From positions 1-29,726 of the forward strand of contig JAFOIS010000157.1 in NCBI GenBank assembly GCA_017420605.1: DNA of 29,726 nt, written 5' to 3'. Below the pieces are notes generated by a model. The model searched no databases and was not told the origin of the DNA. It saw only the letters and a program-made list of their open reading frames with translations. How positions within the stretch are numbered: position 1 is the first letter of the stretch; every line of letters starts with the position of its first letter. The stretch comes from Lachnospiraceae bacterium (GTDB lineage Bacteria > Bacillota > Clostridia > Lachnospirales > Lachnospiraceae). A program made the translations under genes and the position numbers. Positions 15,957 through 25,641 of the stretch are shown piece after piece.

Positions 15957-16805
15957 ATGGGAATCAAGACATATAAGCCGTATACACCTTCAAGACGGCA
16001 GATGACCGGCTCCGATTTCGCGGAGATCACGAAGAAGACGCCGGAAAAATCCCTGACCGAGCATCTTAAGAAGAACGCCGGCAGGAACAACCAGGGCAAG
16101 ATCACTGTCCGCCATCACGGCGGCGGCGAGAAGAGACGCTACCGCATCATCGACTTCAAGCGCAATACCAAGGACGGTATGCCGGCGAAGGTCATGAGCA
16201 TCGAATACGATCCGAACCGCACCGCGAACATCGCGCTGATCTGCTACACCGACGGTACGAAGTCCTACATCCTCGCGCCGAAGGGCCTTGCGGTCGGCAT
16301 GGAAGTCGTCAGCGGCGCCGACGCCGAGATCCGCGTAGGCAACTGCCTGCCGCTCTCCAGCGTTCCGGTCGGTACCACAGTCCACAACGTCGAGCTGAAT
16401 CCGGGCCGCGGCGGCCAGATGGTCCGCTCCGCAGGCAACGCCGCCCAGCTGATGGCGAAGGAAGGCAAATATGCGACCCTCCGCCTGCCGTCCGGCGAAA
16501 TGCGCATGGTCCCGATCGAATGCCGCGCCACCATCGGTGAAGTCGGCAACGGCGAACACAACCTGATCAACATCGGCAGCGCCGGCCGCAAGCGCCACAT
16601 GGGCATCCGCCCGACCGTCCGCGGTTCCGTCATGAACCCGAACGATCACCCGCACGGCGGCGGCGAAGGCAGAGCTCCGATCGGACGTCCGGGCCCGAGC
16701 ACTCCGTGGGGCAAGCCGGCACTGGGCCTTAAGACCCGTAAGAAGAAGAAACAGTCCAACAAGCTGATCGTAAGACGCAGAGACGGCAGAGCGGCCGCGA
16801 AGTAA
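15957..16805 (+). CDS. rplB: 50S ribosomal protein L2
   Basis: L2 is 282 residues, slightly longer than the usual 273-277, and is needed for subunit joining and peptidyl transfer. Family marks are [16 protein letters not shown] at the start, [14 protein letters not shown], and [19 protein letters not shown] with the conserved histidine. The extra residues seem to lie in the N-terminal third. AAAGGAG precedes the ATG. Confidence 0.98.
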   Translation: MGIKTYKPYTPSRRQMTGSDFAEITKKTPEKSLTEHLKKNAGRNNQGKITVRHHGGGEKRRYRIIDFKRNTKDGMPAKVMSIEYDPNRTANIALICYTDGTKSYILAPKGLAVGMEVVSGADAEIRVGNCLPLSSVPVGTTVHNVELNPGRGGQMVRSAGNAAQLMAKEGKYATLRLPSGEMRMVPIECRATIGEVGNGEHNLINIGSAGRKRHMGIRPTVRGSVMNPNDHPHGGGEGRAPIGRPGPSTPWGKPALGLKTRKKKKQSNKLIVRRRDGRAAAK

Positions 16806-16817
16806 GGAGGGGATAAG

Positions 16818-17096
16818 ATGTCACGTTCGTTAAAGAAGGGTCCGTTCGCGGACGAGAGCCTGCTGAAGAAGGTCAATGCGATGAACGCCTCCGGTGATAA
16901 GGCCGTTATCAAGACCTGGTCCCGCCGTTCCACGATCTTCCCGAGCTTCGTCGGTCATACCTTTGCGGTCCATGACGGCAGAAAGCATGTTCCGGTCTAT
17001 GTAACGGAAGATATGGTCGGTCACAAACTCGGCGAATTCGTTGCGACGCGCACCTACCGCGGTCACGCCGGCAGCAAGGAAAGCCGCACGAAATAA
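16818..17096 (+). CDS. rpsS: 30S ribosomal protein S19
   Basis: S19 is 92 residues, normal length, and binds 16S rRNA with S13 in the 30S head. It begins [19 protein letters not shown] and has [20 protein letters not shown] and the late [24 protein letters not shown] precedes the ATG, twelve bases after rplB. Confidence 0.98.
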   Translation: MSRSLKKGPFADESLLKKVNAMNASGDKAVIKTWSRRSTIFPSFVGHTFAVHDGRKHVPVYVTEDMVGHKLGEFVATRTYRGHAGSKESRTK

Positions 17097-17129
17097 GCGG
17101 GATAAGGATAAGATAAGGAGTCAAACATC

Positions 17130-17516
17130 ATGGCAAAGGGACATAGATCTCAAATCAAGAGAGAGAGAAATGAACAGCGGGATGCGCGGCCGTCGGCAAC
17201 ACTTTCCTATGCCCGCATCTCCTCTACGAAGGCCTGCTTCGTACTGGATTCGATCCGCGGCAAGGGCGTTACGGAAGCGCTCGGCATCCTGACCTACAGC
17301 CCGCGGTATGCGTCCAGAGTAATCAAGAAACTGCTGGAATCCGCCATCGCGAACGCGGAGAACAACAACGGTATGAACCGGAACAATCTCTACGTCGCCG
17401 AATGCTACGCCGGCCAGGGACCGACGCTGAAGCGCATCCGGCCGAGAGCGCAGGGCCGCGCGTACCGGATCCTGCATCGGACCAGCAACATTACCGTCGT
17501 TCTGGATGAAAGGTAA
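17130..17516 (+). CDS. rplV: 50S ribosomal protein L22
   Basis: L22 is 128 residues with the long beta-hairpin that lines the exit tunnel, seen as CYAGQGPTLKRIRPRAQGRA. The helical core includes ALGILTYSPRYASRVIKKLL. The N-terminus GHRSQIKRERNEQRDARP is about 15 residues longer than in Bacillus and is basic. AAGGAG precedes the ATG. Twelve bases separate it from rpsC. Confidence 0.97.
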   Translation: MAKGHRSQIKRERNEQRDARPSATLSYARISSTKACFVLDSIRGKGVTEALGILTYSPRYASRVIKKLLESAIANAENNNGMNRNNLYVAECYAGQGPTLKRIRPRAQGRAYRILHRTSNITVVLDER

Positions 17517-17528
17517 GGAGGTTTTCGT

Positions 17529-18182
17529 ATGGGACAGAAAGTCAATCCGCATGGCCTGAGGGTCGGTATCATCAAGGATTGGGATTCCAAATGGTACGCG
17601 GAAAAGGATTTCGCCGACTACCTCGTCGAGGACTATAAGATCCGCGAATTCCTCAAGAAGAAGCTTTACAGCGCCGGCGTTTCGAAGATCGAGATCGAAC
17701 GCGCCGCGGACCGTGTCAAGGTCGTCGTTTACACCGCGAAGCCGGGTCTCGTGATCGGCAAGGGCGGCACCGAGATCGATCGCCTCAAGGCGGATCTTGG
17801 CAAGATGATCGGCAAGAAGGTCAGTGTTGACATTAAGGAAATCAAGCGTCCGGACCGGGATGCGCAGCTTGTGGCCGAGAACATCGCCCTGCAGCTGGAG
17901 AACCGCACCTCTTTCCGCCGCGCTATGAAGTCGGCCATGCAGCGCACGATGCGCTCCGGCGCTCTCGGCGTCAAGACGGCCGTCTCCGGACGTCTCGGCG
18001 GCGCGGATATCGCCCGTTCCGAGTTCTACAGCGAAGGTACGATCCCGCTGCAGACGCTGCGTGCAGACATCGACTACGGCTTTGCGGAAGCGGATACGCA
18101 GTACGGCAAGGTCGGCGTCAAGGCCTGGGTCTATAACGGAGAGGTCCTCCCGTCCAGGAAAAAGGAAGGCGGTGAAGCATAA
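17529..18182 (+). CDS. rpsC: 30S ribosomal protein S3
   Basis: S3 is 217 residues and forms part of the mRNA entry site. It begins [20 protein letters not shown], with the KH domain near [16 protein letters not shown] and the C-terminal [26 protein letters not shown] precedes the ATG. Its stop overlaps the rplP start as TAATG. Confidence 0.98.
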   Translation: MGQKVNPHGLRVGIIKDWDSKWYAEKDFADYLVEDYKIREFLKKKLYSAGVSKIEIERAADRVKVVVYTAKPGLVIGKGGTEIDRLKADLGKMIGKKVSVDIKEIKRPDRDAQLVAENIALQLENRTSFRRAMKSAMQRTMRSGALGVKTAVSGRLGGADIARSEFYSEGTIPLQTLRADIDYGFAEADTQYGKVGVKAWVYNGEVLPSRKKEGGEA

Positions 18183-18613
18183 TGTTAATGCCGAAGAGAG
18201 TCAAACACCGTAAGCAGTTCCGCGGTTCCATGCGGGGCAAGGCCGGACGGGGCACGACCATCAGCAACGGCGAGTATGGCCTTGTATCGATGGATCCGTG
18301 CTGGATCAAGTCAAATCAGATCGAGGCAGCCCGTGTCGCCATGACGCGTTACATGAAGCGTGGCGGTAAGGTCTGGATCAAGATCTTCCCGGATAAGCCG
18401 GTCACGGCGAAGCCGGCCGAGACCCGAATGGGTTCCGGTAAGGGCGCTGTGGATTATTGGGTAGCCGTTGTCAAGCCGGGCCGCGTCCTCTTCGAGGTCG
18501 CCGGCGTACCGGAAAGCGATGCCAGAGAAGCTCTGCGTCTCGCAATGCACAAGCTGCCCTGCAAGTGCAAGATCGTCAGCAAGGCACAGTTGGAAGGCGG
18601 TGAAGAGGAGTGA
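18182..18613 (+). CDS. rplP: 50S ribosomal protein L16
   Basis: L16 is 143 residues, normal length, and lies near the A-site tRNA elbow and the GTPase centre. Marks are [15 protein letters not shown] at the start and [19 protein letters not shown] later, and [10 protein letters not shown] near the end. The ATG at 18182 overlaps the rpsC stop; a second ATG two codons on (18188) could be used equally well. AAGGCGGTGA upstream serves as ribosome site. Confidence 0.98.
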   Translation: MLMPKRVKHRKQFRGSMRGKAGRGTTISNGEYGLVSMDPCWIKSNQIEAARVAMTRYMKRGGKVWIKIFPDKPVTAKPAETRMGSGKGAVDYWVAVVKPGRVLFEVAGVPESDAREALRLAMHKLPCKCKIVSKAQLEGGEEE

Positions 18614-18813
18614 AGAACGCAAAATACCTTGAAGATCTGAGAAGCAAATCCGCGTCGGAGCTTCATGCAGACCTTGTGGCTGCGAAGAAGGAGCTCTTCA
18701 ACCTCCGCTTCCAGAATGCGACAAGTCAACTGGATAACACGGCAAGGATCCGTGAGGTCCGCAGAAACATCGCGCGCATTGAGACCATTATGGCCACCAA
18801 GGCCGATGCTTAA
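18610..18813 (+). CDS. rpmC: 50S ribosomal protein L29
   Basis: L29 is 67 residues, two antiparallel helices at the tunnel exit beside L23. [17 protein letters not shown] and [15 protein letters not shown] are the family blocks. It starts with GTG at 18610, which overlaps the rplP stop, and no in-frame ATG is available near the expected N-terminus. GGCGGTGA upstream can bind the ribosome. A GTG start fits coupling to rplP. Confidence 0.95.
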   Translation: MKNAKYLEDLRSKSASELHADLVAAKKELFNLRFQNATSQLDNTARIREVRRNIARIETIMATKADA

Positions 18814-18826
18814 GGAGGCGTCCAAC

Positions 18827-19084
18827 ATGGCAGAGAGAAATTTAAGAAAAACGCGTGTCGGCAAAGTCGTCAGCGATAAAATGGACAAGACGATCGTCGT
18901 CGCCATCACGGACCACGTACAGCATCCGCTTTACAAGAAGATCGTGAAGAAGACGTACAAGCTGAAGGCGCACGATGAGAACAACGAGTGCGGCATCGGC
19001 GATACCGTAAAGGTCATGGAAACCAGACCGCTCTCGAAGGATAAGAGATGGCGTCTCGTATCCATCATTGAGAAGGCGAAGTAA
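18827..19084 (+). CDS. rpsQ: 30S ribosomal protein S17
   Basis: S17 is 85 residues, normal length, a primary 16S rRNA binder of the 30S body. It begins [20 protein letters not shown] and has [16 protein letters not shown] near the end. The ATG at 18827 is chosen because AAGGAGG lies at 18812-18818; the same frame is open further upstream inside rpmC but without protein similarity. Confidence 0.98.
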   Translation: MAERNLRKTRVGKVVSDKMDKTIVVAITDHVQHPLYKKIVKKTYKLKAHDENNECGIGDTVKVMETRPLSKDKRWRLVSIIEKAK

Positions 19085-19098
19085 CGGAGGACACGGAT

Positions 19099-19467
19099 AT
19101 GATTCAGCAGGAAACAAGATTGAAGGTAGCCGACAACACCGGCGCGAAGGAAATCTTATGTATCCGCGTCTCGGGCGGCTCCAGAAGACGTTATGCGAAC
19201 ATCGGTGATACGATCATCGCGACCGTTAAGGATGCTACGCCGGGCGGCGCCGTGAAAAAGGGCGACGTTGTCAAGGCAGTCGTTGTTCGTTCCGTAAAGG
19301 GCGCGCGCCGCAAAGACGGTTCCTATATCCGCTTTGACGAGAACGCGGCCGTCATCATCAAGGATGACAATACGCCCCGCGGAACCCGTATTTTCGGGCC
19401 GGTAGCAAGAGAGCTTCGTGAAAAGCAGTTCATGAAGATCGTCTCCCTGGCTCCGGAAGTACTTTAA
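19099..19467 (+). CDS. rplN: 50S ribosomal protein L14
   Basis: L14 is 122 residues, exactly the usual length, and forms an intersubunit bridge. It begins [20 protein letters not shown] and has [14 protein letters not shown] and [18 protein letters not shown] precedes the ATG fourteen bases after rpsQ. In some bacteria the spc operon starts here with its own promoter; none is seen. Confidence 0.98.
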   Translation: MIQQETRLKVADNTGAKEILCIRVSGGSRRRYANIGDTIIATVKDATPGGAVKKGDVVKAVVVRSVKGARRKDGSYIRFDENAAVIIKDDNTPRGTRIFGPVARELREKQFMKIVSLAPEVL

Positions 19468-19478
19468 GGAGGTGCTTC

Positions 19479-19784
19479 ATGAGAAAAATCAAAAAAGGCG
19501 ACCAGGTGCGCGTGATCACCGGTAAGGATATCGGTAAGGAAGGCAAGGTCCTTTCGGTCAATGCCGAAAAGGATACGGTCATCGTCGAAGGCGCGAACAT
19601 GATCAGCAAGCACGAAAAGCCCTCCGCAGCAAACCAGAATGGCGGCATCGTGCGCCGTGAAGCGCCGATCCACGTTTCGAATGTTATGTATCTTCACAAG
19701 GGGAAACCCACCAGGATCGGCTTCAAGGTCGTCGACGGCAAGAAGGTTCGCTTCGCCAAATCGACCGGAGAAGTGATCGATTAA
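19479..19784 (+). CDS. rplX: 50S ribosomal protein L24
   Basis: L24 is 101 residues and starts 50S assembly by binding 23S rRNA. The KOW motif is seen at [20 protein letters not shown], and the C-terminal [16 protein letters not shown] is intact. AAGGAGG precedes the ATG eleven bases after rplN. Confidence 0.97.
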   Translation: MRKIKKGDQVRVITGKDIGKEGKVLSVNAEKDTVIVEGANMISKHEKPSAANQNGGIVRREAPIHVSNVMYLHKGKPTRIGFKVVDGKKVRFAKSTGEVID

Positions 19785-19800
19785 GTAAGGAGGCAAAGTT

Positions 19801-20343
19801 TTGAGCAGACTGAGAGAGCAATACGATAATGAGATCGTAGAAGCCTTGACGAAAAAGTTCGAATACAAGAACGTCATGGAAGTCCCCAAGCTCGTGAAGA
19901 TCGTTGTAAACATGGGTGTTGGTGAAGCCAGAGAAAACGCCAAGGTTCTGGAAGCGGCCGTGCACGACCTCGAGACCATTACCGGTCAGAAGGCGGTGCA
20001 GACGAAGGCAAAGAAGTCCATCGCGAACTTCAAGCTTCGTGAAGGCATGCCGATCGGATGCAAGGTCACCCTCCGCGGCGAAAAGATGTATGAATTTGCT
20101 GACCGCCTGATCAATCTTGCGCTTCCGCGCGTCCGCGACTTCCGCGGCGTCAACGCGAACGCGTTCGACGGCAGGGGCAATTACGCGCTCGGTATCAAAG
20201 AGCAGCTGATTTTCCCGGAGATCGAATACGACAAGATCGATAAGGTCAGAGGCATGGACATCATTTTCGTGACGACGGCGAAGACGGATGAAGAAGCAAG
20301 AGAACTGCTCCGTCTTATGGGAATGCCGTTTGTGAGATCATAA
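19801..20343 (+). CDS. rplE: 50S ribosomal protein L5
   Basis: L5 is 180 residues and carries 5S rRNA into the 50S subunit. Marks are [39 protein letters not shown] and [17 protein letters not shown]. It starts with TTG at 19801, with AAGGAGG ten bases upstream and no ATG at a suitable place, so the TTG start is well supported. A rare start codon on a ribosomal gene may lower output. Confidence 0.96.
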   Translation: MSRLREQYDNEIVEALTKKFEYKNVMEVPKLVKIVVNMGVGEARENAKVLEAAVHDLETITGQKAVQTKAKKSIANFKLREGMPIGCKVTLRGEKMYEFADRLINLALPRVRDFRGVNANAFDGRGNYALGIKEQLIFPEIEYDKIDKVRGMDIIFVTTAKTDEEARELLRLMGMPFVRS

Positions 20344-20355
20344 GGAGGAAGATCC

Positions 20356-20541
20356 ATGGCGAAAACATCTCTTAAGAATAAGCAGCAGCGCACGCAGAAG
20401 TTCTCCACGAGAGAATACACCCGCTGCAGGATCTGCGGACGTCCGCATGCGTATCTCCGGAAATACGGTATCTGCCGTGTCTGCTTCCGCGAACTGGCTT
20501 ACAAGGGCCAGATCCCGGGTGTCAGAAAGGCTTCCTGGTAA
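20356..20541 (+). CDS. rpsN: 30S ribosomal protein S14, zinc-binding type
   Basis: This is the short 61-residue S14 of the zinc type, in the 30S head. The zinc ligands are Cys 24, 27, 40 and 43 in CRICGRP and CRVC. In other Firmicutes a zinc-free S14 replaces this one when zinc is scarce; none is in this window. AAGGAGG precedes the ATG. Confidence 0.97.
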   Translation: MAKTSLKNKQQRTQKFSTREYTRCRICGRPHAYLRKYGICRVCFRELAYKGQIPGVRKASW

Positions 20542-20566
20542 ATCGTAAGAAAGGAGTAAGCACGAA

Positions 20567-20971
20567 ATGGGTACAACGAATGATCCGATCGCGGATATGC
20601 TCACAAGGATCCGCAACGCACAGACGGCGAAGCATGATACCGTGGATATTCCTTCTTCGAAAATGAAGGTCGCCATCGCCGAGATCCTTTTTAAGGAAGG
20701 CTATATCCGCAAATATGAAATGGTCGACAACGGCGCTTTTCAGGATATCCGCATCACGCTGAAGTACGGCGCGGACAAGAATGAAAAGATCATCACCGGC
20801 CTGAAGCGCATCTCGAAGCCCGGCCTCCGCATCTATGCCGGCGTGGAAGATCTTCCGCGCGTGCTCGGCGGCCTCGGTATCGCGATCATTTCCACGAATC
20901 TGGGCGTCATGACCGACAAAGAGGCGAGAAAAGCCAAAGTCGGCGGTGAAGTCCTCGCATACATCTGGTAA
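20567..20971 (+). CDS. rpsH: 30S ribosomal protein S8
   Basis: S8 is 134 residues, near the usual length, a central 16S rRNA binder. It begins with [16 protein letters not shown] and ends with [20 protein letters not shown], the family signature. In Escherichia coli S8 represses the spc operon by binding its mRNA; no site is shown here. AAAGGAG precedes the ATG. An 80-base gap with two hairpins follows. Confidence 0.98.
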   Translation: MGTTNDPIADMLTRIRNAQTAKHDTVDIPSSKMKVAIAEILFKEGYIRKYEMVDNGAFQDIRITLKYGADKNEKIITGLKRISKPGLRIYAGVEDLPRVLGGLGIAIISTNLGVMTDKEARKAKVGGEVLAYIW

Positions 20972-20974
20972 TCG

Positions 20975-21023
20975 GACGCGGCAGCGTCAAGAACTGAAAA
21001 CAGAGAAGAGAAGGACTCTTCTC
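20975..21023 (+). other. Two tandem hairpins between rpsH and rplF
   Basis: GACGC/GCGTC (20975-20979, 20984-20988) with loop GGCA is followed by GAGAAGAG (21003-21010) and CTCTTCTC (21016-21023) with loop AAGGA. Both stems are perfect. No T run follows. They fill the largest gap in the spc part of the cluster and may be processing or attenuation elements. Confidence 0.6.
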
Positions 21024-21051
21024 CGACAATCTAAGTCAGGAGGAAATCGAA

Positions 21052-21588
21052 ATGTCACGAATCGGAAGAATGCCGGTCGTCATTCCTGCCGGTGTGAAGG
21101 CAGAGCTTGCCGACGGCAATAAGCTGACCGTGAAGGGACCGAAGGGCGAACTTACAAGGACGCTCCCGGCGGAAATGAGCATCGAGGTCAAGGACAATGA
21201 GATCGTCGTCTCGAGACCGAACGACCTGAAGCGCATCAAGGCGCTGCACGGCCTTACGAGATCGCTCATCCACAACATGGTCGTAGGCGTACACGAAGGC
21301 TTTAAGAAGACCCTTGAAGTCAACGGCGTAGGTTACAGAGCGCAGAAGCAGGGCAAGAAGCTCGTTCTTTCGCTCGGCTATTCGCACCCGGTGGAAATGG
21401 ATGATCCGGAAGGCATCGAGACGGCCGTGGACGGCAATAAGATCATCATCTCCGGTATCAACAAGGAAAAGGTCGGCCAGTTCGCCGCCGAAGTCCGCGC
21501 GAAGCGCCCGCCGGAACCCTATAAGGGCAAGGGCATCAAGTATATCGACGAAGTCATCCGCCGTAAGGTCGGTAAGACCGGTAAGTAA
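21052..21588 (+). CDS. rplF: 50S ribosomal protein L6
   Basis: L6 is 178 residues, normal length, near the sarcin-ricin loop. Family marks are [35 protein letters not shown] and [25 protein letters not shown] precedes the ATG. Its last codons contain one copy of GGTAAGACCG (21571-21580) as coding sequence. Confidence 0.98.
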   Translation: MSRIGRMPVVIPAGVKAELADGNKLTVKGPKGELTRTLPAEMSIEVKDNEIVVSRPNDLKRIKALHGLTRSLIHNMVVGVHEGFKKTLEVNGVGYRAQKQGKKLVLSLGYSHPVEMDDPEGIETAVDGNKIIISGINKEKVGQFAAEVRAKRPPEPYKGKGIKYIDEVIRRKVGKTGK

Positions 21589-21608
21589 AGAAAGGTGAGT
21601 GTTAAGGC

Positions 21609-21977
21609 ATGATTAGAAAAGCATCCAGATCTGAGGCTCGTGCAAAGAAGCATGGACGTCTCCGCGGGCACCTTTCCGGAACGCCGGAACGTCCGAGGCT
21701 TGCGGTCTTCCGCAGCAACAAGCACATCTATGCGCAGGTGATCGACGATGAAGCCCGCAGAACGCTTGTTTCCGCTTCCACAGTGGAAAAAGCCATCGCG
21801 GCGGAAGTAGAGCACACGGATACGGTCGAAGCGGCGGCGAAGGTCGGCGAGATGATCGGCAAGCGTGCGCTGGAAGCCGGTGTTACGGAAGTCGTTTTCG
21901 ATCGGGGCGGTTTTGTCTATCACGGCAAGATCCAGGCTCTGGCAGACGCGGCGAGAGAAGCCGGTCTGACATTCTAA
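21609..21977 (+). CDS. rplR: 50S ribosomal protein L18
   Basis: L18 is 122 residues and binds 5S rRNA with L5. It has the basic N-terminus [19 protein letters not shown], then [18 protein letters not shown] and the C-terminal [19 protein letters not shown]. The ribosome site AAAGGTGAG is a little farther away than usual. Confidence 0.98.
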   Translation: MIRKASRSEARAKKHGRLRGHLSGTPERPRLAVFRSNKHIYAQVIDDEARRTLVSASTVEKAIAAEVEHTDTVEAAAKVGEMIGKRALEAGVTEVVFDRGGFVYHGKIQALADAAREAGLTF

Positions 21978-21995
21978 GCGGAAGGAGAAACATCC

Positions 21996-22529
21996 ATGAG
22001 ACCAGACAGCAACCCGAGAAGAAATTCGAGAGATAAAGAAAAAGAAGACAACGGCCTGGAAGACCGCGTCGTAACGATCAAGCGCGTTACCAAGGTCGTT
22101 AAGGGCGGACGCAACATGCGGTTCACGGCGCTTGTCGTCGTCGGTGACAGAAACGGCCACGTCGGCGCCGGCCTCGGAAAAGCGACGGAAATTCCGGAAG
22201 CGATCCGCAAGGGCAAGGAAGACGCGCAGAAGCACATGGTTTCGGTCGCCCGCAATGAAGCGAACAGCATCACGCACGACCACCTGGAAACCTACGGCGG
22301 CGCGAAGGTCCTTCTGAAGCGTGCTCCGGAAGGTACCGGCGTTATCGCCGGCGGCCCGGCCCGTGCGGTCATCGAGCTTGCAGGCATCAAGAACATCCGT
22401 ACCAAGTCGCTCGGTTCGAACAACAAGCAGAACGTCGTTTTCGCTACGCTCAACGGACTCGGCAACCTGATGACTCCGGAAGAAGTTGCCAGGAAGCGCG
22501 GCAAATCGGTCGAAGAGGTTCTTGCGTAA
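21996..22529 (+). CDS. rpsE: 30S ribosomal protein S5
   Basis: S5 is 177 residues and takes part in decoding accuracy and mRNA unwinding. The double-stranded RNA-binding part includes [20 protein letters not shown] and the core has [37 protein letters not shown] is in the C-terminal domain. AAGGAG precedes the ATG. Confidence 0.98.
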   Translation: MRPDSNPRRNSRDKEKEDNGLEDRVVTIKRVTKVVKGGRNMRFTALVVVGDRNGHVGAGLGKATEIPEAIRKGKEDAQKHMVSVARNEANSITHDHLETYGGAKVLLKRAPEGTGVIAGGPARAVIELAGIKNIRTKSLGSNNKQNVVFATLNGLGNLMTPEEVARKRGKSVEEVLA

Positions 22530-22540
22530 GGAGGCAAAGC

Positions 22541-22729
22541 ATGGCAGATAAAGTTAAGATCACGCTCGTGAAGTCTACGATCGGCGCCGTGCCGAAGCAT
22601 CGTGAGACGGTGAAGGCGATGGGCCTTCGCAAACTGCATCACTCGGTCATCCTTCCGAACAATCAGGCGACGCAGGGTCAGATCCAGCAGATCCGTCATC
22701 TGATCAAAGTGGAAGAAGTCGAAGAATAA
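22541..22729 (+). CDS. rpmD: 50S ribosomal protein L30
   Basis: L30 is 62 residues, short bacterial type. [20 protein letters not shown] and [13 protein letters not shown] are the family blocks. AAGGAGG precedes the ATG, eleven bases after rpsE, and the gene ends eleven bases before rplO. Confidence 0.96.
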   Translation: MADKVKITLVKSTIGAVPKHRETVKAMGLRKLHHSVILPNNQATQGQIQQIRHLIKVEEVEE

Positions 22730-22740
22730 GGAGGCACTCT

Positions 22741-23178
22741 ATGGATTTATCGAATCTGAGCCCGATCGAAGGCTCCGTACACGGAAAATACAGAAGAGGC
22801 CGCGGGCACGCTTCCGGAAACGGAAAGACGGCCGGTAAGGGACACAAGGGCCAGAAGGCCCGTTCCGGCGCTCCGAGACCCGGATTCGAAGGCGGCCAGA
22901 TGCCGCTGTACCGGCGTCTGCCGAAGCGCGGTTTCACCAACCGCAACAGTAAAGAGATCACCTGCGTCAACGTCGCGACTCTGAACAAGTTCGAAGACGG
23001 CGCTGTGATCGACGTCGAGACGCTTCTTGCGACCGGCACGATCTCCAAGGTCGTGGACGGCGTGAAGATCCTCGGCAACGGCGAGCTTTCGAAGAAGCTG
23101 ACCGTCCGCGCGAACGCGTTCAGCGCAGTCGCGAAGGAAAAGATTGAAAATGCAGGCGGAACCGCAGAGGTGATCTGA
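22741..23178 (+). CDS. rplO: 50S ribosomal protein L15
   Basis: L15 is 145 residues, a late assembly protein of the 50S. The flexible basic N-terminal arm contains [20 protein letters not shown] and then [25 protein letters not shown] precedes the ATG. Its stop overlaps the secY start by one base. Confidence 0.98.
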   Translation: MDLSNLSPIEGSVHGKYRRGRGHASGNGKTAGKGHKGQKARSGAPRPGFEGGQMPLYRRLPKRGFTNRNSKEITCVNVATLNKFEDGAVIDVETLLATGTISKVVDGVKILGNGELSKKLTVRANAFSAVAKEKIENAGGTAEVI

Positions 23179-24491
23179 TGTTTAGGAAAATTGCGGATGC
23201 CTTCCGGATCAAAGACATACGCCAGCGGCTGCTTTTCGTGCTGCTGTGCCTCTTTATCATCCGTGTAGGCTCACAGATACCTGTTCCTGGCGTCAACCGG
23301 GAGTATTTCTCGGCATGGTTCGAAGCTCAGACCGGGAACGCGTTCAACTTCTTTGACGCGTTCACCGGCGGATCCTTCTCCAGCATGTCGATCCTGGCAC
23401 TGTCCATCACGCCGTACATTACATCTTCCATCATCATGCAGCTCCTGACGATCGCCATCCCGGCGCTCGAGGAGATGCAGAAAGAGGGAGAGGACGGCAG
23501 AAAAAAGATCGCCGCGATCACCCGTTACGTCACCGTCGGCCTTTCGCTCTTTGAGTCGATCGCCATGACGGTAGGCTTCGGCAATCAGGGGCTGATCCCG
23601 GGCATGACGTTCGTCAAGGCTCTGACCGTGGTGGTCTGCCTGACAGCCGGTTCCTCGTTCCTGATGTGGATCGGTGAGCAGATCACGGATAAGGGTATCG
23701 GCAACGGTATTTCGATGGTCCTCCTGATCAATATCGTATCCCGCGTTCCGAACGACCTCTCGAATCTCTACGAGAACTTCGTCAAGGGCCGTACCGTGGC
23801 GCGCGGCGTGCTGGCGGGGATCATCATCATCGCCATCATCATCGCCCTGGTCGTACTCGTCGTTCTTCTGAACGATTCCGAACGTTCCATTCCGGTGCAG
23901 TATTCCCGGAAGGTCGTCGGCCGCCGGACGATGGGCGGACAGTCGAGCCACATTCCGCTGAAGGTCAACACAGCGGGCGTCATCCCGGTCATTTTCGCTT
24001 CGTCGATCATGGAGTTCCCGGGGATCATCGCGACCTTCGCGGGCAAGTCCAATCCGGGAGGATTCTGGGGCGGACTCATTTCCATGCTGAATTCCAACAA
24101 CTGGTTCACATGGAGCACACCGTGGTATAACGTCGGTCTTCTCATTTATATCCTGCTGGTGATCTTCTTCGCGTATTTCTATACGTCGATCACCTTCAAT
24201 CCGATCGAGATCGCCGACAACATCAAAAAGCAGGGCGGCTTCGTACCGGGCATCCGTCCGGGACGTCCGACGACGGACTACCTGAACCGCATCCTGAAAT
24301 ACATCATCTTCATCGGCGCAGCCGGTCTGTGCATCGTCGCGATCCTTCCGTTCTTCTTCAACGGCATCTTCAAGGCGCATGTCTCCTTCGGCGGAACATC
24401 GATCATCATTATCGTCGGCGTTATTCTTGAGACGGTAAAACAGATCGAGTCGATGATGGTGGTTCGGAACTACAAGGGGTTCCTGGGCTGA
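23178..24491 (+). CDS. secY: Protein translocase subunit SecY
   Basis: SecY is the channel of the Sec translocon, here 437 residues with ten membrane helices. Marks are RIGVTOM-like RVGSQIPVPGVNREYF in the first helix region, GIGNGISMVLLINIVSR, and NTAGVIPVIFASSIM in the seventh helix. The cytoplasmic loop ERSIPVQYSRKVVGRRT contacts SecA or the ribosome. The ATG overlaps the rplO stop as TGATG. In most Firmicutes adk follows, but here map follows directly, two bases after the stop. Confidence 0.98.
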   Translation: MFRKIADAFRIKDIRQRLLFVLLCLFIIRVGSQIPVPGVNREYFSAWFEAQTGNAFNFFDAFTGGSFSSMSILALSITPYITSSIIMQLLTIAIPALEEMQKEGEDGRKKIAAITRYVTVGLSLFESIAMTVGFGNQGLIPGMTFVKALTVVVCLTAGSSFLMWIGEQITDKGIGNGISMVLLINIVSRVPNDLSNLYENFVKGRTVARGVLAGIIIIAIIIALVVLVVLLNDSERSIPVQYSRKVVGRRTMGGQSSHIPLKVNTAGVIPVIFASSIMEFPGIIATFAGKSNPGGFWGGLISMLNSNNWFTWSTPWYNVGLLIYILLVIFFAYFYTSITFNPIEIADNIKKQGGFVPGIRPGRPTTDYLNRILKYIIFIGAAGLCIVAILPFFFNGIFKAHVSFGGTSIIIIVGVILETVKQIESMMVVRNYKGFLG

Positions 24492-24492
24492 T

Positions 24493-25278
24493 ATGGCTGT
24501 CACAGTTAAGACAAGTCATGAGATCGACCTGATGCGGCAGGCGGGCAGATATCTTGCCGAAGTGCACGAAGCGCTGAGAGATTACGTCCGCCCCGGCATC
24601 ACGACCAAAGACATAGACCGCTATGGCGAACAGCTGATCCGGGAAAGGGGATGCATTCCCAACTTCCTGAATTATGAAGGATTTCCCGCATCGATCTGTG
24701 TATCGGTAAACGACGAAGTCGTTCACGGCATACCGACTGACGAACACGTGCTCCGCGAGGGCGACATCGTCAGTCTGGACGCCGGCCTGATCTACAAAGG
24801 GTATCATTCCGACGCTGCCAGGACCTGGCCGGTCGGTAAGGTCTCAGAAGAAGCGGAAGCGCTGATGCGCGTAACGCGCGAGAGTTTCTTCGTCGGCATC
24901 GCCTTCGCGAAGGCCGGCCATCATCTTCACGAGATCTGCCGGGCGATCGGAGAATACGCAAACGAGCGCGGATACGGGGTCGTGGAAGACCTGACCGGTC
25001 ACGGGATCGGAACGTCGCTTCACGAAGACCCGATGATCCCGAACTACAGGCAGAAGGGACGCGGCATGCTGCTCGTGCCCGGCATGACCTTCGCCATCGA
25101 ACCGATGATCAACGTCGGGACGAAGGACGTGTACTGGGACGATGAAAACGGATGGACGGTTTATACCGAAGACGGATCGCTTTCTTCTCATTATGAGAAC
25201 ACGATCGTGATCCGAAACGGAGAACCCGAGATCCTGACCCTCACATCGGATGAACGTAATGAAAGCGGGAGGATATAA
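24493..25278 (+). CDS. map: Type I methionyl aminopeptidase
   Basis: MetAP removes the first methionine from new proteins in the cytoplasm using two metal ions. The product is 261 residues. Metal ligands are all in place: Asp 96 (SLDAG), Asp 107 (HSDAAR), His 170 (TGHGIG), Glu 203 (AIEPM) and Glu 235 (HYENT), plus the substrate His 78 (VVHGIP). The start is two bases after secY with only a weak ribosome site (AAGGGG), so coupling to secY is likely. The stop overlaps infA as TAATG. Confidence 0.97.
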   Translation: MAVTVKTSHEIDLMRQAGRYLAEVHEALRDYVRPGITTKDIDRYGEQLIRERGCIPNFLNYEGFPASICVSVNDEVVHGIPTDEHVLREGDIVSLDAGLIYKGYHSDAARTWPVGKVSEEAEALMRVTRESFFVGIAFAKAGHHLHEICRAIGEYANERGYGVVEDLTGHGIGTSLHEDPMIPNYRQKGRGMLLVPGMTFAIEPMINVGTKDVYWDDENGWTVYTEDGSLSSHYENTIVIRNGEPEILTLTSDERNESGRI

Positions 25279-25496
25279 TGTCGAAGGCAGACGCGATCGA
25301 GGTCGAAGGCAAAGTACTGGAAAAACTGCCGAACGCCATGTTTCGGGTTGAACTCGAAAACAAACATGTGGTGCTCGCGCATATCAGCGGGAAGCTCAGG
25401 ATGAATTTCATCCGGATCCTGCCGGGGGACAAGGTCACAATCGAGCTGTCCCCGTATGATCTGGACAAGGGCCGGATCATCTGGCGTGACAAGTAA
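25278..25496 (+). CDS. infA: Translation initiation factor IF-1
   Basis: IF-1 is 72 residues with the OB fold, blocking the A site during initiation. It begins [20 protein letters not shown] and has [27 protein letters not shown] is upstream and the ATG shares a base with the map stop. A KOW-domain gene often found between map and infA in clostridia is absent. Confidence 0.98.
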   Translation: MSKADAIEVEGKVLEKLPNAMFRVELENKHVVLAHISGKLRMNFIRILPGDKVTIELSPYDLDKGRIIWRDK

Positions 25497-25519
25497 GACC
25501 GGAACTCTCATCCGAAAAA

Positions 25520-25555
25520 GCAAAGGATATGAATAAAATATCTTGTATTCTTTGC
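25520..25555. repeat. Palindrome overlapping the rpmJ promoter -35
   Basis: GCAAAGGATATGA (25520-25532) can pair with TTGTATTCTTTGC (25543-25555), 13 positions including three G-T pairs, around a ten-base A/T loop. The right arm contains the -35 box of the rpmJ promoter. No T run follows, so an intrinsic terminator is unlikely; an operator or a leftover terminator for infA are both possible. Confidence 0.5.
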
Positions 25556-25571
25556 AAGGGGATGATATAAT
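25543..25571 (+). promoter_or_regulatory. Promoter for rpmJ-rpsM and the alpha operon
   Basis: TTGTAT at 25543-25548 and a perfect TATAAT at 25566-25571 are 17 bases apart. It sits in the AT-rich gap after infA and would drive rpmJ, rpsM, rpsK, rpsD, rpoA and rplQ, giving these genes a start separate from the S10 promoter. Confidence 0.75.
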
Positions 25572-25611
25572 ACTTGCGCTCTTTTCACGAAGGGGAGTAA
25601 GTACGGACAGA

Positions 25612-25628
25612 CGGGCAGTACCTGCCCG
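25612..25628 (+). other. Hairpin before the rpmJ ribosome site
   Basis: CGGGCAG (25612-25618) pairs perfectly with CTGCCCG (25622-25628) around TAC. The ribosome site GGGGAGG begins at once after it, so the stem could influence rpmJ translation. Confidence 0.55.
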
Positions 25629-25641
25629 GGGAGGTGGACAC

